Source of the DNA: Micromonospora avicenniae
Lineage (GTDB): Bacteria > Actinomycetota > Actinomycetes > Mycobacteriales > Micromonosporaceae
DNA length: 64,000 nucleotides
NCBI RefSeq assembly: GCF_900156065.1
Contig: NZ_FTNF01000005.1
Coordinates: forward strand, 124,001-188,000
Direction of reading: 5' to 3'
Under the pieces are notes generated by a model, which did no database searches, was not told where the DNA came from, and was given only the letters and a program-made list of their open reading frames with translations. Numbering within the stretch: position 1 is the first letter of the stretch; each line of letters opens with the position of its first letter. Both the position numbers and the translations under genes were made by a program. Below, in pieces: positions 8,559 to 17,572 of this stretch.

Positions 8559-8711
8559 GGGTACGCCTCCCGGCCGGCCGAGCAGCAGGCCGACGGTCCG
8601 GGCGGCCGGCGCGGCCAGATCGTCCGGACAGCGGCGTGACGGGGTGACCTCCGTCGGCCACGCGTCCCGGACTCGGCCGCCACGGCGCCGCCGGACGCTC
8701 GGCGCACCACG

Positions 8712-9491
8712 TCAACGATGCCGGCCGGCCACGGTCGGCTGGTCGTCGTCGGCCGGCGGGGTCCGGCGTCCATGCTCGTCCGGACGGCCGGGAGGCTCGG
8801 TGGGCGGTGTCACGGACGGCGCGTGCGGGCTGCGGGAAGGAGTCCTGACCTGGCCGGGGGGTGTGGCGTGCCGAGCGCCGTCGGTGAGCATCCGGTCGCA
8901 GAAGCCGGGTACCCGGGACCGGCCCCCCGCGGCCGCGACCAGACCGGCGAAGGCCGGGCTGTCGAGCGCACCGGGATCGTCGTCGGCACGGTACGCCCGG
9001 CAGAGGCCCGGCAGGTCGACCTCGGGAGCGGGCCGCTCCGTCCTGCCGGGCTCCGTCGAGGGCACCGGTGCGGTGGTGCTTGCCGGTGGCACCGTACTCG
9101 CGGTCGGTGCCGGTACCGGCGACGCCGGGGCCCTGGTCGGCGGTGCCGGCCGCGTCCCGGGCCAGGTGCCGGTGGTGGCGAGCGCAATCCCGCCGGTGGC
9201 GGCCAGGGCGAGCGCGACGATGCCCGCTCGCACCCCGAAGCGGACGAGGCCGGGGCTGGGCGCGGCGCCCACCGGCGGCGTGCCCGGGCACGGCCCCGGA
9301 CCCGGTGCGTCGGCCAGGGCTCGGCGGTACGCCATCACCGCGGCACCCTCGCCGTCGAACTCGTGCGGGTGCGGCTCGGCACGCACGGCCATCAGCAGCG
9401 ACACGATCGGATGTGCCTCGGCGCGCGTGGCATCGACGGGACTGTCGAGCAGCCGTTCGACGGTCTCCTGGTCCATCCGCTCTGCGTTCAT
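8712..9491 (-). CDS. Single-pass membrane protein, anti-sigma-like layout, function unknown
   Basis: 259 residues from an ATG at 9491. The N-terminal 80 residues are cytoplasmic-like and helical (MDQETVERLLDSPVDATRAE). One membrane span follows (GIVALALAATGGIALATTG), then a long Pro/Thr/Ser-rich exported linker and a small domain with two cysteines (LCRAYRADD... FCDRML). This layout resembles the membrane proteins that accompany sigma factors in Micromonosporaceae, but no sigma factor gene lies next to it. The last 50 residues are low complexity. Function unknown. Confidence 0.78.
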   Translation of the reverse strand: MNAERMDQETVERLLDSPVDATRAEAHPIVSLLMAVRAEPHPHEFDGEGAAVMAYRRALADAPGPGPCPGTPPVGAAPSPGLVRFGVRAGIVALALAATGGIALATTGTWPGTRPAPPTRAPASPVPAPTASTVPPASTTAPVPSTEPGRTERPAPEVDLPGLCRAYRADDDPGALDSPAFAGLVAAAGGRSRVPGFCDRMLTDGARHATPPGQVRTPSRSPHAPSVTPPTEPPGRPDEHGRRTPPADDDQPTVAGRHR

Positions 9492-9550
9492 CTCGTGTCG
9501 GTCAGCGCCGCGCGCCCACGAGACGTCACATCACGTCGCCCGCCGGCTGG

Positions 9551-10057
9551 TCAGCCCATGGTCTTGGCCCCGTCGATCGCCTCGCGCAGGATGTCGGCGT
9601 GCCCGGCGTGCTGCGCCGTCTCGGCGATGACGTGCAGCAGCACCCGCCGGACCGACCAGCTCGCCCCCGGCTCGAACCAGGGTGCGACCGGCAGGGGGTG
9701 CGCGGAGTCGAGGTCGAGCGTGGCGACCAGCTCGTCCGTGCGCGCCGCGACCCGGGCGTAGTCGTCGAGCAGCCCGGCGAGCGTCTCACCCTCGCGCATC
9801 CGGAACTGGCCCTCCCAGTCGACCGGCACGCTCTGCATGGCATCCGCGCCGCCGACCGCGAATCGCATCCAACTCTCCTCGGTGCCCGCGACGTGCTTGA
9901 TCAGGCCGCCGAGGCAGAGCTCGCTGACGGTGGTGCGGGCGGCCGCCTGCTCGTCGGTGATGCCCGCGACGGTCTGCCGCAGGAAGCCACGGTGCCGGCG
10001 GAGTGTCTGCACGAGGTCCGCCCGTTCGCTGGTGGTGACCTGGTCCAGGGTGCTCAT
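9551..10057 (-). CDS. DinB family (DUF664) protein
   Basis: 168 residues, ATG start. It shows the DinB/DUF664 pattern: TVSELCLGGLIKHVAGTEESWM with the first metal-binding His, and the C-terminal SVRRVLLHVIAETAQHAGHADILREAIDG with two more. Helical bundle, cytoplasmic, probably divalent-metal dependent. It is a different subgroup from the DinB-fold protein at 5448-5960. It sits beside the anti-sigma-like gene on the same strand (59-base gap) and is divergent from the DUF72 gene. The substrate is unknown. Confidence 0.92.
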   Translation of the reverse strand: MSTLDQVTTSERADLVQTLRRHRGFLRQTVAGITDEQAAARTTVSELCLGGLIKHVAGTEESWMRFAVGGADAMQSVPVDWEGQFRMREGETLAGLLDDYARVAARTDELVATLDLDSAHPLPVAPWFEPGASWSVRRVLLHVIAETAQHAGHADILREAIDGAKTMG

Positions 10058-10199
10058 GGATGTCGCCCTTCACTCGTCTGTCGACCAGGGACACCGTACG
10101 TTCAGGTCCCGACACTTTCCGCCACTCCGTCGCTCCGCAGGCCGTCGCTCCGCCGCTCCGCCGGGGTTGCGGGTGCTGCGTCCCGGGTACCGGAATGAC

Positions 10200-11108
10200 A
10201 TGGGTGTGATTCGGGTGGGCACGTCGTCCTGGGCCGATCGGGAGGTGCTGGCCTCCGGCTGGTACCCGCGGTCGGCGAACACGCCGGCCGACCGGCTTCG
10301 CTGGTACGCCCGGCACTTCCCGGTCGTCGAGGTCGACACCTCGTACTACGCGGTGCCCGCACCGGAGACCACGCGGGGCTGGGCCGCCGCGACCCCGGAC
10401 GGGTTCAGCTTCGACATCAAGGCGTTCAGTCTCTTCACCGGTCATCCCACCCCGATCACCGCGCTGCCGCGCGACCTGCGCCCGGTGGGCGGCCCGGAAC
10501 GGGTACGCCGCCGCGACCTGTCCGCCGGAGCGTACGACGAGGTGTGGGCCCGGTTCCGCGCGGCGCTGGACCCGGTCGCGGCGGCCGGCAAGCTCGGCGC
10601 GGTGCTGCTCCAGCTGCCTCCGTGGCTGGCCCATGGCGCTGCCGCCCAACGACGAGTGGTCGAACTGGCCGAGCGGTGCCGGCCGTGGCGCGTCGGTGTG
10701 GAGCTTCGACACCGATCCTGGTTCGACGGACGGGCCGCGCTGGACACGGTGGACTTCCTGCGTACGCACGAACTCGGCCTCGTCTGCGTCGACATGCCGC
10801 AGGGCCACCCGTCCTCGGTCCCACCGGTCCTCGTCGCCACCACGGAGCTGGCGATGATGCGGTTCCACGGGCACAGCGACGACTGGGCGACGGGGGACAA
10901 GCGGGAGAAGTTCCGCTACGCGTACGGCGAGCGGGAGCTACGCCACTGGTCGGAGCTGCTCACCGAGCTGGCCGGGCAGTCCAGCGAGCTGCACGTGCTG
11001 TTCAACAACTGCTGTGCCGGGCAGGCGCAGCGCGACGCCGAGCGGATGGCCGGGCTGCTGGCCGACGCCGGGTACGCGCGTCCCGCCCCAGCCGGCGCCG
11101 CCACCTGA
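10200..11108 (+). CDS. DUF72 family protein (YecE-like TIM barrel)
   Basis: 302 residues from an ATG at 10200 (a GTG follows at 10206); the open frame extends much further upstream but without family similarity. Family hallmarks are the opening IRVGTSSWADREV, the block VVEVDTSYYAVPAPETTRGW, DGFSFDIKAF, LGAVLLQLPPW, the barrel strand VGVELRHRSWF, and the closing HVLFNNCCAGQAQRDAE. DUF72 proteins adopt a TIM-barrel fold related to sugar-phosphate or endonuclease IV-like enzymes; no activity is firmly established. Appears monocistronic. Confidence 0.93.
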   Translation: MGVIRVGTSSWADREVLASGWYPRSANTPADRLRWYARHFPVVEVDTSYYAVPAPETTRGWAAATPDGFSFDIKAFSLFTGHPTPITALPRDLRPVGGPERVRRRDLSAGAYDEVWARFRAALDPVAAAGKLGAVLLQLPPWLAHGAAAQRRVVELAERCRPWRVGVELRHRSWFDGRAALDTVDFLRTHELGLVCVDMPQGHPSSVPPVLVATTELAMMRFHGHSDDWATGDKREKFRYAYGERELRHWSELLTELAGQSSELHVLFNNCCAGQAQRDAERMAGLLADAGYARPAPAGAAT

Positions 11109-11155
11109 ACCCGTACGACCGGCAGGTCCGGCGCGGTGCGACCCGCTCGCGTCGG

Positions 11156-11530
11156 TCAGGCGGAACGGCGGCCCCGGCTGCGGAAGGCGTCCTGCGCCCG
11201 TTCGTCGATGTCCGCGTCGTCGGGGAAGGAACGGCCGCTGGGCGCCGGATCGGGTGGCGCGCCCGGGCCCGCCATCGGCGCCCGGGTCGGTTCGACCGAG
11301 CCGAAGCCGTGCCGGCCCGCGGGCCCGGACGGGCCGGCGGGCCGGCCGGCCCGGCGCTCGCCGCGTCGCCCCGGTGGGACGGCGGTCTCCTCGCTGCCCT
11401 CGTCCATCGGATCGTCCTCGCCGACGCCCCAGGGCGGTTCCGTGTCGTAGACGTCCCGGGTTCCCCACGGGACCGTGGCCTCCGGGTCGCGCGGGGCCTG
11501 ACCGTCGTCGCGTCCCTTGTCCGCCGTCAT
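11156..11530 (-). CDS. Hydrophilic low-complexity hypothetical protein
   Basis: 124 residues from an ATG at 11530, with GCGAGG 5 bases upstream (an in-frame GTG lies two codons earlier). The product is rich in Gly, Pro, Asp and Arg, with an acidic first half (DVYDTEPPWGVGEDDPMDEG) and a basic end (AFRSRGRRSA). No domain or membrane span. It is probably an intrinsically disordered lineage-specific protein. It ends 48 bases from the convergent DUF72 gene. Confidence 0.55.
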   Translation of the reverse strand: MTADKGRDDGQAPRDPEATVPWGTRDVYDTEPPWGVGEDDPMDEGSEETAVPPGRRGERRAGRPAGPSGPAGRHGFGSVEPTRAPMAGPGAPPDPAPSGRSFPDDADIDERAQDAFRSRGRRSA

Positions 11531-11686
11531 GTCCACCTCGCTGCTCGTCCGCCGGTACCGGCGGCTGATTGCCCGTCATCGCGCAGGTCATGCGCATCGG
11601 CGCGCGACGGCCGAGCACTGATCCGCCGGTCCGGCGGCGTCCAGGACGCCGCCGGACCGGCGGATGGCTGGTTCCTCGTTCGGTGC

Positions 11687-12406
11687 TCAGCGGCTGGACA
11701 TGGCCATCGACCGCTTGGTCCCACCCATGCCCGCGAGCTTGCCGATCCCGGCGGGCAGGTGCACCCCCACCATCCGGCCGCCCCCGGCGGGCCGGTTCAT
11801 CCCCGTCAGCCTGCTCACGGCCGCGAACTTGGCCATGCCCTTCGGGGCGCTCATCATTCCGCCGGTCCGAGCCAGCATCCCGCGCCACACCTGGGCCGGC
11901 TTCTGCTGCTCGCTCATGTAGGCGGTCACCACCACCAGCGCGCCGGTCAGGGCCGGTACGGCCCATTGGAGCAGCTTCATCTGGCGCTGGCTGGCCGCCA
12001 CCTGCACCGGGGTCATGTGGTTCGGCTCGGTGACGCCGTCGACCGGCGGGTTGCCGGCCCGCTGCAACCGCATGCCGAGCAGCCGGCTGTAGCCGGTGAC
12101 CGCGAGCGCGCCCACGGTCAGTGCGGTCTTGACGACCGTGGCCCGCGCCACGCCCGCCTGGGCGGCCACCCGTGGGCTCTCCGTGACCAGTTCACCGACC
12201 GCGCCGGCGAGGTGCGCGCCGATCGCGGCGGCGTTCACCGGCGTCCACCGGGACCAGCCCGCTGAGGCCACCGGAAGCCGTTGCGTCGCATCCTTGATCT
12301 TCCCCGCCGCGCCGTTGACGCCGAACGCCCCCATCAGGGACCCTCCGAACCAGGCCGCCAAGCCCAGATCGTGCATCGAGCGCAGTGCGCTATGCCGTTC
12401 CGACAT
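11687..12406 (-). CDS. Conserved actinobacterial membrane protein, function unknown
   Basis: 239 residues, ATG preceded by AAGGGGA. It has several moderately hydrophobic helices: MHDLGLAAWFGGSLMGAFGVN near the start (with a Gly-rich small-residue pattern), AGVARATVVKTALTVGALAV, and LLQWAVPALTGALVVVTAY. The tail after residue 185 is rich in Gly, Met and Lys/Arg. The N-terminal HDLGLAxWFGGSLMGA phrase recurs in uncharacterised actinobacterial proteins as far as I recall. No enzyme motif. Function unknown. Confidence 0.75.
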   Translation of the reverse strand: MSERHSALRSMHDLGLAAWFGGSLMGAFGVNGAAGKIKDATQRLPVASAGWSRWTPVNAAAIGAHLAGAVGELVTESPRVAAQAGVARATVVKTALTVGALAVTGYSRLLGMRLQRAGNPPVDGVTEPNHMTPVQVAASQRQMKLLQWAVPALTGALVVVTAYMSEQQKPAQVWRGMLARTGGMMSAPKGMAKFAAVSRLTGMNRPAGGGRMVGVHLPAGIGKLAGMGGTKRSMAMSSR

Positions 12407-12640
12407 CTGATCCCCTTCCGCCGTGTCGGGCGCTGCGGCTTACCCGCCGCCTTTGCGGCTAACCCCGGTGTGTCACCGGTCGAGACCTCTGGCGGTGGAA
12501 CGGACGGGACAAGGGTGGACACCGGGCGCCGCCGGTCGCATCCGCCGCCGGAGTCCGGGGAGGGCTACCGGCACGGTGGGAGGAGTCGTCCGGGCCTGCG
12601 GGGGTAGAGCAGGGGGACCGACGAGGAGGGGGCAAGTGCC

Positions 12641-12811
12641 ATGACGCAGCCGGATGAGAGCCGGGAGAAGACTCCCGACACCGACGCGGTGCTGATGCAC
12701 CCGGGCAACGACCCCAACCGGAACATCGCAGAGATACCGCCGCGACGTGACCACGGCGAGATCCGGGTCGAACGCGACGGTGAGATGGTGCCTATCGAAC
12801 CGGAGGAGTGA
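12641..12811 (+). CDS. Small hydrophilic protein (56 aa), function unknown
   Basis: An ATG at 12641 is preceded by the strong purine tract GAGGAGGGGG. The product has 56 residues, MTQPDESREKTPDTDAVLMH at the start and ending EMVPIEPEE. It is charged throughout, has no cysteine and no membrane segment, and codon third positions are strongly G/C as in neighbouring genes. It is similar in style to short conserved actinobacterial proteins of unknown role. Independent of the flanking genes, with a divergent membrane-protein gene 235 bases upstream. Confidence 0.65.
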   Translation: MTQPDESREKTPDTDAVLMHPGNDPNRNIAEIPPRRDHGEIRVERDGEMVPIEPEE

Positions 12812-13032
12812 CTTCGGCGGCGATCCCGCGGCGGCCACCGGCCATCCGACGGCCGGCGCCGGGAAGCCCAGCTGTCGACTGCTTCGCCTAGCCTGCTGGG
12901 CATCGGCTTTCCTCGGTGTGGACCGGCGCTCCGACGCGGGGATCCGACGGCACGGGCCCGCTGCGGCGTCCCGCCAGCCTGCCGGATCACCGTTCGAAGC
13001 CGGCCGTGCCGTGCTTCTCGGACGGAGGAGTG

Positions 13033-13674
13033 ATGCCCGGCAGGAGAATTTCACATCCGCTGTTCGCCCGCGTGTTCGAGCGGGCCAGTGTGGCGATGGA
13101 CCGCGCTGGCGGCGCGAGGCACCGGCACCGGCTGGTGGCCGGCCTGCACGGCGTGGTCGTCGAGGTCGGCGCCGGCAACGGCCGGAACTTCGCCCACTAT
13201 CCGGCGACCGTGACCCGGGTGCTCGCCGTCGAACCGGAGCCCCGGCTGCGGGCCGCGGCCCGGGTCGCCGCAGCCGCGGCACCGGTGCCGGTCACGGTCG
13301 CCGACGGGTTGGCCGAGGCGCTGCCGGTGGCGGACGGGGTGGCCGACGCCTTGGTGGTGTCCCTGGTGCTCTGCTCGGTCGCCGACCAGGCCGCCGTGCT
13401 GCGTGAGGCGCACCGGGTGACGCGCTCCGGCGGGCAGCTGCGCTTCTTCGAGCACGTCCGGTCGCGGTCGCCCGGCCTGCGCCGGGTCCAGCGAGTGGTC
13501 GACGCCACCTGCTGGCCGCTGCTCTGCGGTGGCTGCCATACCGGCCGCGACACGCTGGCGGCGATCGGCACGGCCGGCTTCACCGTCACGGAGCTGGACC
13601 GGTTCCGCTTCCCGGACGCCGCCGTCCCGGGGCCCGCGGCCCCGCACGTGCTCGGCGCGGCGCTGCGCCCGTAG
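13033..13674 (+). CDS. Class I SAM-dependent methyltransferase (methyltransferase type 11)
   Basis: 213 residues from an ATG at 13033 with GGAGGAG just upstream; the adjoining in-frame GTG at 13030 is within it. SAM-binding motif I is VVEVGAGNGRNFAHY, motif II has the acidic VLAVEPEPRLR, and the post-motif VADGLAEALPVADGVADALVVSLVL fits the Methyltransf_11 pattern. The C-terminus has two Cys (CWPLLCGGCHTGR), typical of the family related to UbiE/thiol S-methyltransferase-like proteins. Substrate unknown. It ends just before a strong terminator shared with the convergent hydrolase gene. Confidence 0.9.
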   Translation: MPGRRISHPLFARVFERASVAMDRAGGARHRHRLVAGLHGVVVEVGAGNGRNFAHYPATVTRVLAVEPEPRLRAAARVAAAAAPVPVTVADGLAEALPVADGVADALVVSLVLCSVADQAAVLREAHRVTRSGGQLRFFEHVRSRSPGLRRVQRVVDATCWPLLCGGCHTGRDTLAAIGTAGFTVTELDRFRFPDAAVPGPAAPHVLGAALRP

Positions 13675-13681
13675 CGCCCCC

Positions 13682-13718
13682 GGATCCGCCGCACGACCGG
13701 AAGTCGTGCGGCGGATCC
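13682..13718. terminator. Bidirectional hairpin terminator
   Basis: A perfect 16-base-pair stem (13682-13697 with 13703-13718) closing a 5-base loop, in the gap between the convergent methyltransferase and SGNH hydrolase genes. It lacks a long T-tract, as is common in high-GC actinomycetes. Confidence 0.85.
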
Positions 13719-13827
13719 CGAGCGTGGCCCCGCGGGCTCGGGCCCGGATGTCCGCCCCGGCGTCCCCGGCACCGTCCGTGTGCCTGGTTTCGGGGGCGGC
13801 GTGGCGGGCCCGGCCGTACGACCCGGG

Positions 13828-15087
13828 TCAGGAGACGGCGACCGACCCGTCGCCGGCGCGGACGCAGGCGACGGCGCGGGCGGCCGTGGCCGCGGCACCG
13901 CTGAGGCACTGCCCGAGCACCTGGTGCCCGGCGGCGTTCGGGTGCCACGACTCCTGACAGGTCTGGAAGTAGGTGGCGCAGGTGTTCGCGATGCGCTGGA
14001 TGGCGATCTTGTCCTTGCCGGAGAGGCTGGTGACGAAGGTGCCGTTCGGCGGGTTGTCCTGGAGCCGGATCGGCGTGGCCAGCGCGCCGGTGGGGCTGGC
14101 CGCGGACTCGCAGAGCCGGGCGCCGTCGAAGGCCTGCTGGACGTTCAGGTAGACCAGGTCGGCGGCGGGGAACTCGGCGGCCAGCGTGTCCCGGGTCGAC
14201 TTCACCAGGCTGCCCAGCCCCTGCGAGAAGTGGTGGCCGGGCAGCAGACTGGCGCGGTGGATCGGGCAACCGGCGGCGTACCGTTCGGCGCCGAGCGCGC
14301 GGAACTTGTCCCGGGTGTCGTCCCGGCCGTCCTCGCTGTGGAAGTTGGACTGCAGGTCGAACGGCAACGGGTTGGTGTAGTCCTGGAAGACGACGCGGTG
14401 CTGCCCGTCCGCGTCGACCTGGTCGAGGGTGGTCAGCAGTTGACGTGCGGCCGCGACGGTCTCCGCGGTCGCGGCGTCGAACTGTGCCGCCGTGGCCAGG
14501 TCGGCGTCGCTGCACGGCTGCTGCGGAACCGGGCCGTTGAGGTAGGCCCAGAACTCCCACCAGCCGGTCCACGCGTCGGCGATGAACCGGTTGGCGCACT
14601 TCTCGGCCACGTTCCCGAAGGTGAACGAGCTGTTGTTCGAACCGAGACCGACCAGCACCAGGTCGATGTCGTGGGTTTGGGCCACCGCGCGGAGCTGGTC
14701 GAGTTGGGCGGCGACCTGGCGACCCTTCGTCCGTGACGCCGACGCAGTCGCGATGTCGTGGGGCTGCCCACCGGAGCAGGCCAGGTTGAACCGGGCCTGG
14801 ACGCCCGGCAGGTTCGCCTGGTGCAGGGAGGCGTTGGCCGAGCGGTGGCAGAAGTACGCGTTGCTGTTCGGCGCCGTCCAGCCCGGGAAGCCCTGGGCGA
14901 CGCCGTTGATGTCGACCACGGAGGTGTACGCCCCGGCACCCTCACCGCTGATGAAGCTGTCTCCGATGGCGACCGCGGCGGTGGGCAGCGCGGCCGAGGC
15001 CGGTGCCGGCAGCGCGACGGCGGTCGACAGTGCGGCCGTGGTGACGGCGAGCGCGGCCACCAGGACCGTACGACGGAAGCTGGACAT
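13828..15087 (-). CDS. Secreted SGNH/GDSL hydrolase (esterase/lipase-like)
   Basis: 419 residues from an ATG at 15087, chosen for GGAGGA 5 bases upstream; an ATG at 15108 would add 7 residues before the same signal peptide. The Sec signal peptide is RRTVLVAALAVTTAALSTAV... with likely cleavage after ASA near residue 32. Block I is AIGDSFISGEG (nucleophile Ser44), block III includes GSNNSSF, and block V is SWHPNAAGH (His382). In block V the usual Asp three residues before His is not present; related Streptomyces esterases use a Ser-His dyad helped by a main-chain carbonyl. Six or more cysteines suggest disulfides. Extracellular; substrate unknown. Confidence 0.92.
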   Translation of the reverse strand: MSSFRRTVLVAALAVTTAALSTAVALPAPASAALPTAAVAIGDSFISGEGAGAYTSVVDINGVAQGFPGWTAPNSNAYFCHRSANASLHQANLPGVQARFNLACSGGQPHDIATASASRTKGRQVAAQLDQLRAVAQTHDIDLVLVGLGSNNSSFTFGNVAEKCANRFIADAWTGWWEFWAYLNGPVPQQPCSDADLATAAQFDAATAETVAAARQLLTTLDQVDADGQHRVVFQDYTNPLPFDLQSNFHSEDGRDDTRDKFRALGAERYAAGCPIHRASLLPGHHFSQGLGSLVKSTRDTLAAEFPAADLVYLNVQQAFDGARLCESAASPTGALATPIRLQDNPPNGTFVTSLSGKDKIAIQRIANTCATYFQTCQESWHPNAAGHQVLGQCLSGAAATAARAVACVRAGDGSVAVS

Positions 15088-15483
15088 GCGAGTCCTCCAT
15101 CCACCCATCGAAATATGAAAGATTCTTCGAGGTCGCGATCAGACCACTTCGGTGTGATGAACGTCAATCCCCTGCGGTGGTCGGGTGCGTGTGACGCGCT
15201 GCCCCGCCGTACGCGATGATCAAAGCGTCTCCGCCAGGATCCGGGTCGTTCGTGACCCGAACCTCCTGATCACCTGGCCCGTCGGGGCGGCCGGGTGGAA
15301 TCCGCCGGGGACGAGGTGTGTTGGAACGCCGGTGCGAGACGCGGGTCCGATCGACTGCGCGGCGGGTCGCGCGGGGTGCCGAGGCGTTGTCGGGGCATCC
15401 GGCTAGGCTCGCTGCGGCGCGCAGCGCCGGCGCGAGACGCTGGTGAGCTGCACCACATCGCCGAGACCGGGGAGTACGACGAG
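15088..15483. other. 396-base divergent intergenic region
   Basis: No gene is seen between the secreted hydrolase (minus) and parE (plus). It holds the candidate minus-strand promoter listed separately and, on the plus strand, a TAGGCT -10-like hexamer at 15404-15409 about 75 bases before the parE start. An open frame runs upstream of parE to 15295 but carries no ParE-like sequence. Confidence 0.5.
15138..15167 (-). promoter_or_regulatory. Candidate sigma-70-like promoter of the SGNH hydrolase
   Basis: On the minus strand TTGACG (15162-15167) and TCTGAT (15138-15143) are separated by 18 bases. Transcription would begin near 15131, giving a leader of about 45 bases before the hydrolase start. 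Confidence 0.4.
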
Positions 15484-17541
15484 TTGACCGCAGAGCCTGA
15501 GACCCTGTACGGGGCCGACGACCTCACCCATCTGGAGGGGCTGGACGCCGTCCGGAAGCGGCCCGGCATGTACATCGGCTCCACCGACAGCCGTGGCGTG
15601 GGTCACCTCGTCAACGAGATCCTCGACAACTCGACCGATGAGGGTGTCGCGGGTCACGCCAGCCGCGTCGAGGTCACGCTGCACGCCGACGGGTCGGTGC
15701 AGGTCGACGACGACGGCCGCGGCATCCCCACCGACGTACACGCCCGCTCCGGCCTCTCCGGCGTCGAGCTGGTGCTCACCCGCCTGCACGCGGGCGGCAA
15801 GTTCGGCGGTTCGGGCTACAAGACCTCCGGCGGTCTGCACGGCGTGGGCGCGTCGGCGGTCAACGCGCTCTCCCGGCGCTTCGACGTGACCGTCCGCCGT
15901 GGCGGCAAGATCCACTCGATGTCGTTCCGGCACGGCGTACCGGGCATCTTCGACGGCGACGGCCCGGACGCCTCGTTCACGGCCGGTCCGGGCCTCCAGG
16001 TCGTCGGCGCGATGAAGCGCAACCAGCGCACCGGCACCTCGATCCGCTGGTGGCACGACGCCCGCTACTTCGAGACCGGCGCGGCCCTCGACGTCGAGGC
16101 CGTCCGGATGAAGCTGCGCAACACCGCCTTCCTGGTGCCCGGCGTCAGCTACCTGCTGCGTGACCTCACTGGCGAGGAGCCGGTCGAGGAGACGTTCCAC
16201 TTCCCCAACGGGCTGACCGACATGGTGGACTTCCTCGCCCCGGCCGGCGACCGTCCGGTCTCCGGCACCCTGCTGGTCAACGGCGAGGGGACGTACCGGG
16301 AGAACGCCGCCGACGCGAACGGCGTGATGCAGTCGAACGTGCAGCGCCGGGCCGAGGTCGAGATCGCCCTCCGCTGGGGCACCGGCTACGAGCGCACCGT
16401 CGAGTGCTTCAGCAACACCATCCGCAACGCGCACGGTGGTACCCACCGGAAGGGCTTCGAGCGGGCCCTGGTGCGTACGCTGGCCGACGCCGCCCGCAAC
16501 ACCCGTGGCCTGCTCAAGGCCAAGGAGGACGCACCCACCCTCGACGACGTGCTGGAGGGGATGACCGCCGTCGTGCACGTGCGGATCCCCGAGCCGCAGT
16601 TCACCTCGCAGACCAAGGACGAACTCTCCACCGCCGGCATCACCAAGGTGGTCCAGCAGTTGGTGGAGCAGCACCTGAAGTCCTGGCTGGAGGATCGCAG
16701 GACGCGGGCCGAGGCGCGTACGGTGCTCCAGAAGATCGTCGACGCGGCCCGCGTGCGGTTGACCCAGAAGCGGCAGAAGGACGCCGCGCGCCGCAAGACC
16801 GCGCTCGAGGGCGCCTCCATGCCGGCCAAGCTGGTGGACTGCCGTGCCACCGGCATCGACCGCAGCGAGTTGTTCATCGTGGAGGGTGACAGCGCGCTCG
16901 GGACCAGCCGGATGGCCCGCTCCTCGGAATATCAGGCGCTGCTGCCGATCCGGGGCAAGATCCTCAACGTGCAGAAGGCGAATCTCCAGCAGGTGCTGGA
17001 CAATGCCGAGTGCGCCGCCATCGTCCAGGTGCTCGGCGCGGGCTCGGGCCGTACGTTCGACCTCTCGGCCCTGCGCTACGGCCGCGTACTGATCATGGCG
17101 GACGCCGACGTCGACGGCGCGCACATCCGTACGCTGCTCATCACGCTCTTCGCCCGTTACATGCGTCCCCTGATCGAGGCGGGCCGGCTCTACGCCGCCA
17201 TGCCACCCCTGCACAAGATCACCACTAAGGGGCGCAACCCGCAGACCATCTACACCTACACCCAGGCCGAGATGGAGACGACGGTTCGCCGGCTGGAGAA
17301 GGCCGGGAAGCAGATCGTCACGCCCATTCCGCGCTTCAAGGGTCTCGGCGAGATGGACGCCGATGAGCTCTGGGAGACCACGATGAACCCGGCGACCCGC
17401 GCCGTTCGCCGGATCACCCTGGACGACGTCGACGCCGCCGAGCGGATCCTCGACCTGCTGATGGGGGAGAAGGTCGAGCCGCGCCGCAACTGGCTGATCG
17501 ACTCCGCCGACCGAGTCGACCGCGAGGCGATCGACGCATGA
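15484..17541 (+). CDS. parE: DNA topoisomerase IV subunit B (ParE)
   Basis: About 685 residues from a TTG at 15484 (GGGGAG 9 bases upstream); no ATG or GTG is available in frame nearby. GHKL ATPase motifs are NEILDNSTDEG, DDDGRGIPTDVH and GGLHGVGASAVNALS. The transducer domain follows, then TOPRIM motifs LFIVEGDSALGT and MADADVDGAHI (metal-binding Glu and Asp-x-Asp). The EGDSALGT form of the TOPRIM motif, where gyrases have EGDSAGG, and the absence of dnaA/dnaN/recF neighbours favour ParE over GyrB. With ParC it forms the ATP-dependent decatenase. parC follows 31 bases later. Confidence 0.92.
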   Translation: MTAEPETLYGADDLTHLEGLDAVRKRPGMYIGSTDSRGVGHLVNEILDNSTDEGVAGHASRVEVTLHADGSVQVDDDGRGIPTDVHARSGLSGVELVLTRLHAGGKFGGSGYKTSGGLHGVGASAVNALSRRFDVTVRRGGKIHSMSFRHGVPGIFDGDGPDASFTAGPGLQVVGAMKRNQRTGTSIRWWHDARYFETGAALDVEAVRMKLRNTAFLVPGVSYLLRDLTGEEPVEETFHFPNGLTDMVDFLAPAGDRPVSGTLLVNGEGTYRENAADANGVMQSNVQRRAEVEIALRWGTGYERTVECFSNTIRNAHGGTHRKGFERALVRTLADAARNTRGLLKAKEDAPTLDDVLEGMTAVVHVRIPEPQFTSQTKDELSTAGITKVVQQLVEQHLKSWLEDRRTRAEARTVLQKIVDAARVRLTQKRQKDAARRKTALEGASMPAKLVDCRATGIDRSELFIVEGDSALGTSRMARSSEYQALLPIRGKILNVQKANLQQVLDNAECAAIVQVLGAGSGRTFDLSALRYGRVLIMADADVDGAHIRTLLITLFARYMRPLIEAGRLYAAMPPLHKITTKGRNPQTIYTYTQAEMETTVRRLEKAGKQIVTPIPRFKGLGEMDADELWETTMNPATRAVRRITLDDVDAAERILDLLMGEKVEPRRNWLIDSADRVDREAIDA

Positions 17542-17572
17542 GCACCGGGTCCACCCGAGGGGAAAACTGAGC

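Noticed and set aside
10083..10180. Short GTCGCTCCGC-type repeats upstream of the DUF72 gene
   Set aside because: Imperfect, short and consistent with GC-rich low complexity; not counted as a defined repeat.
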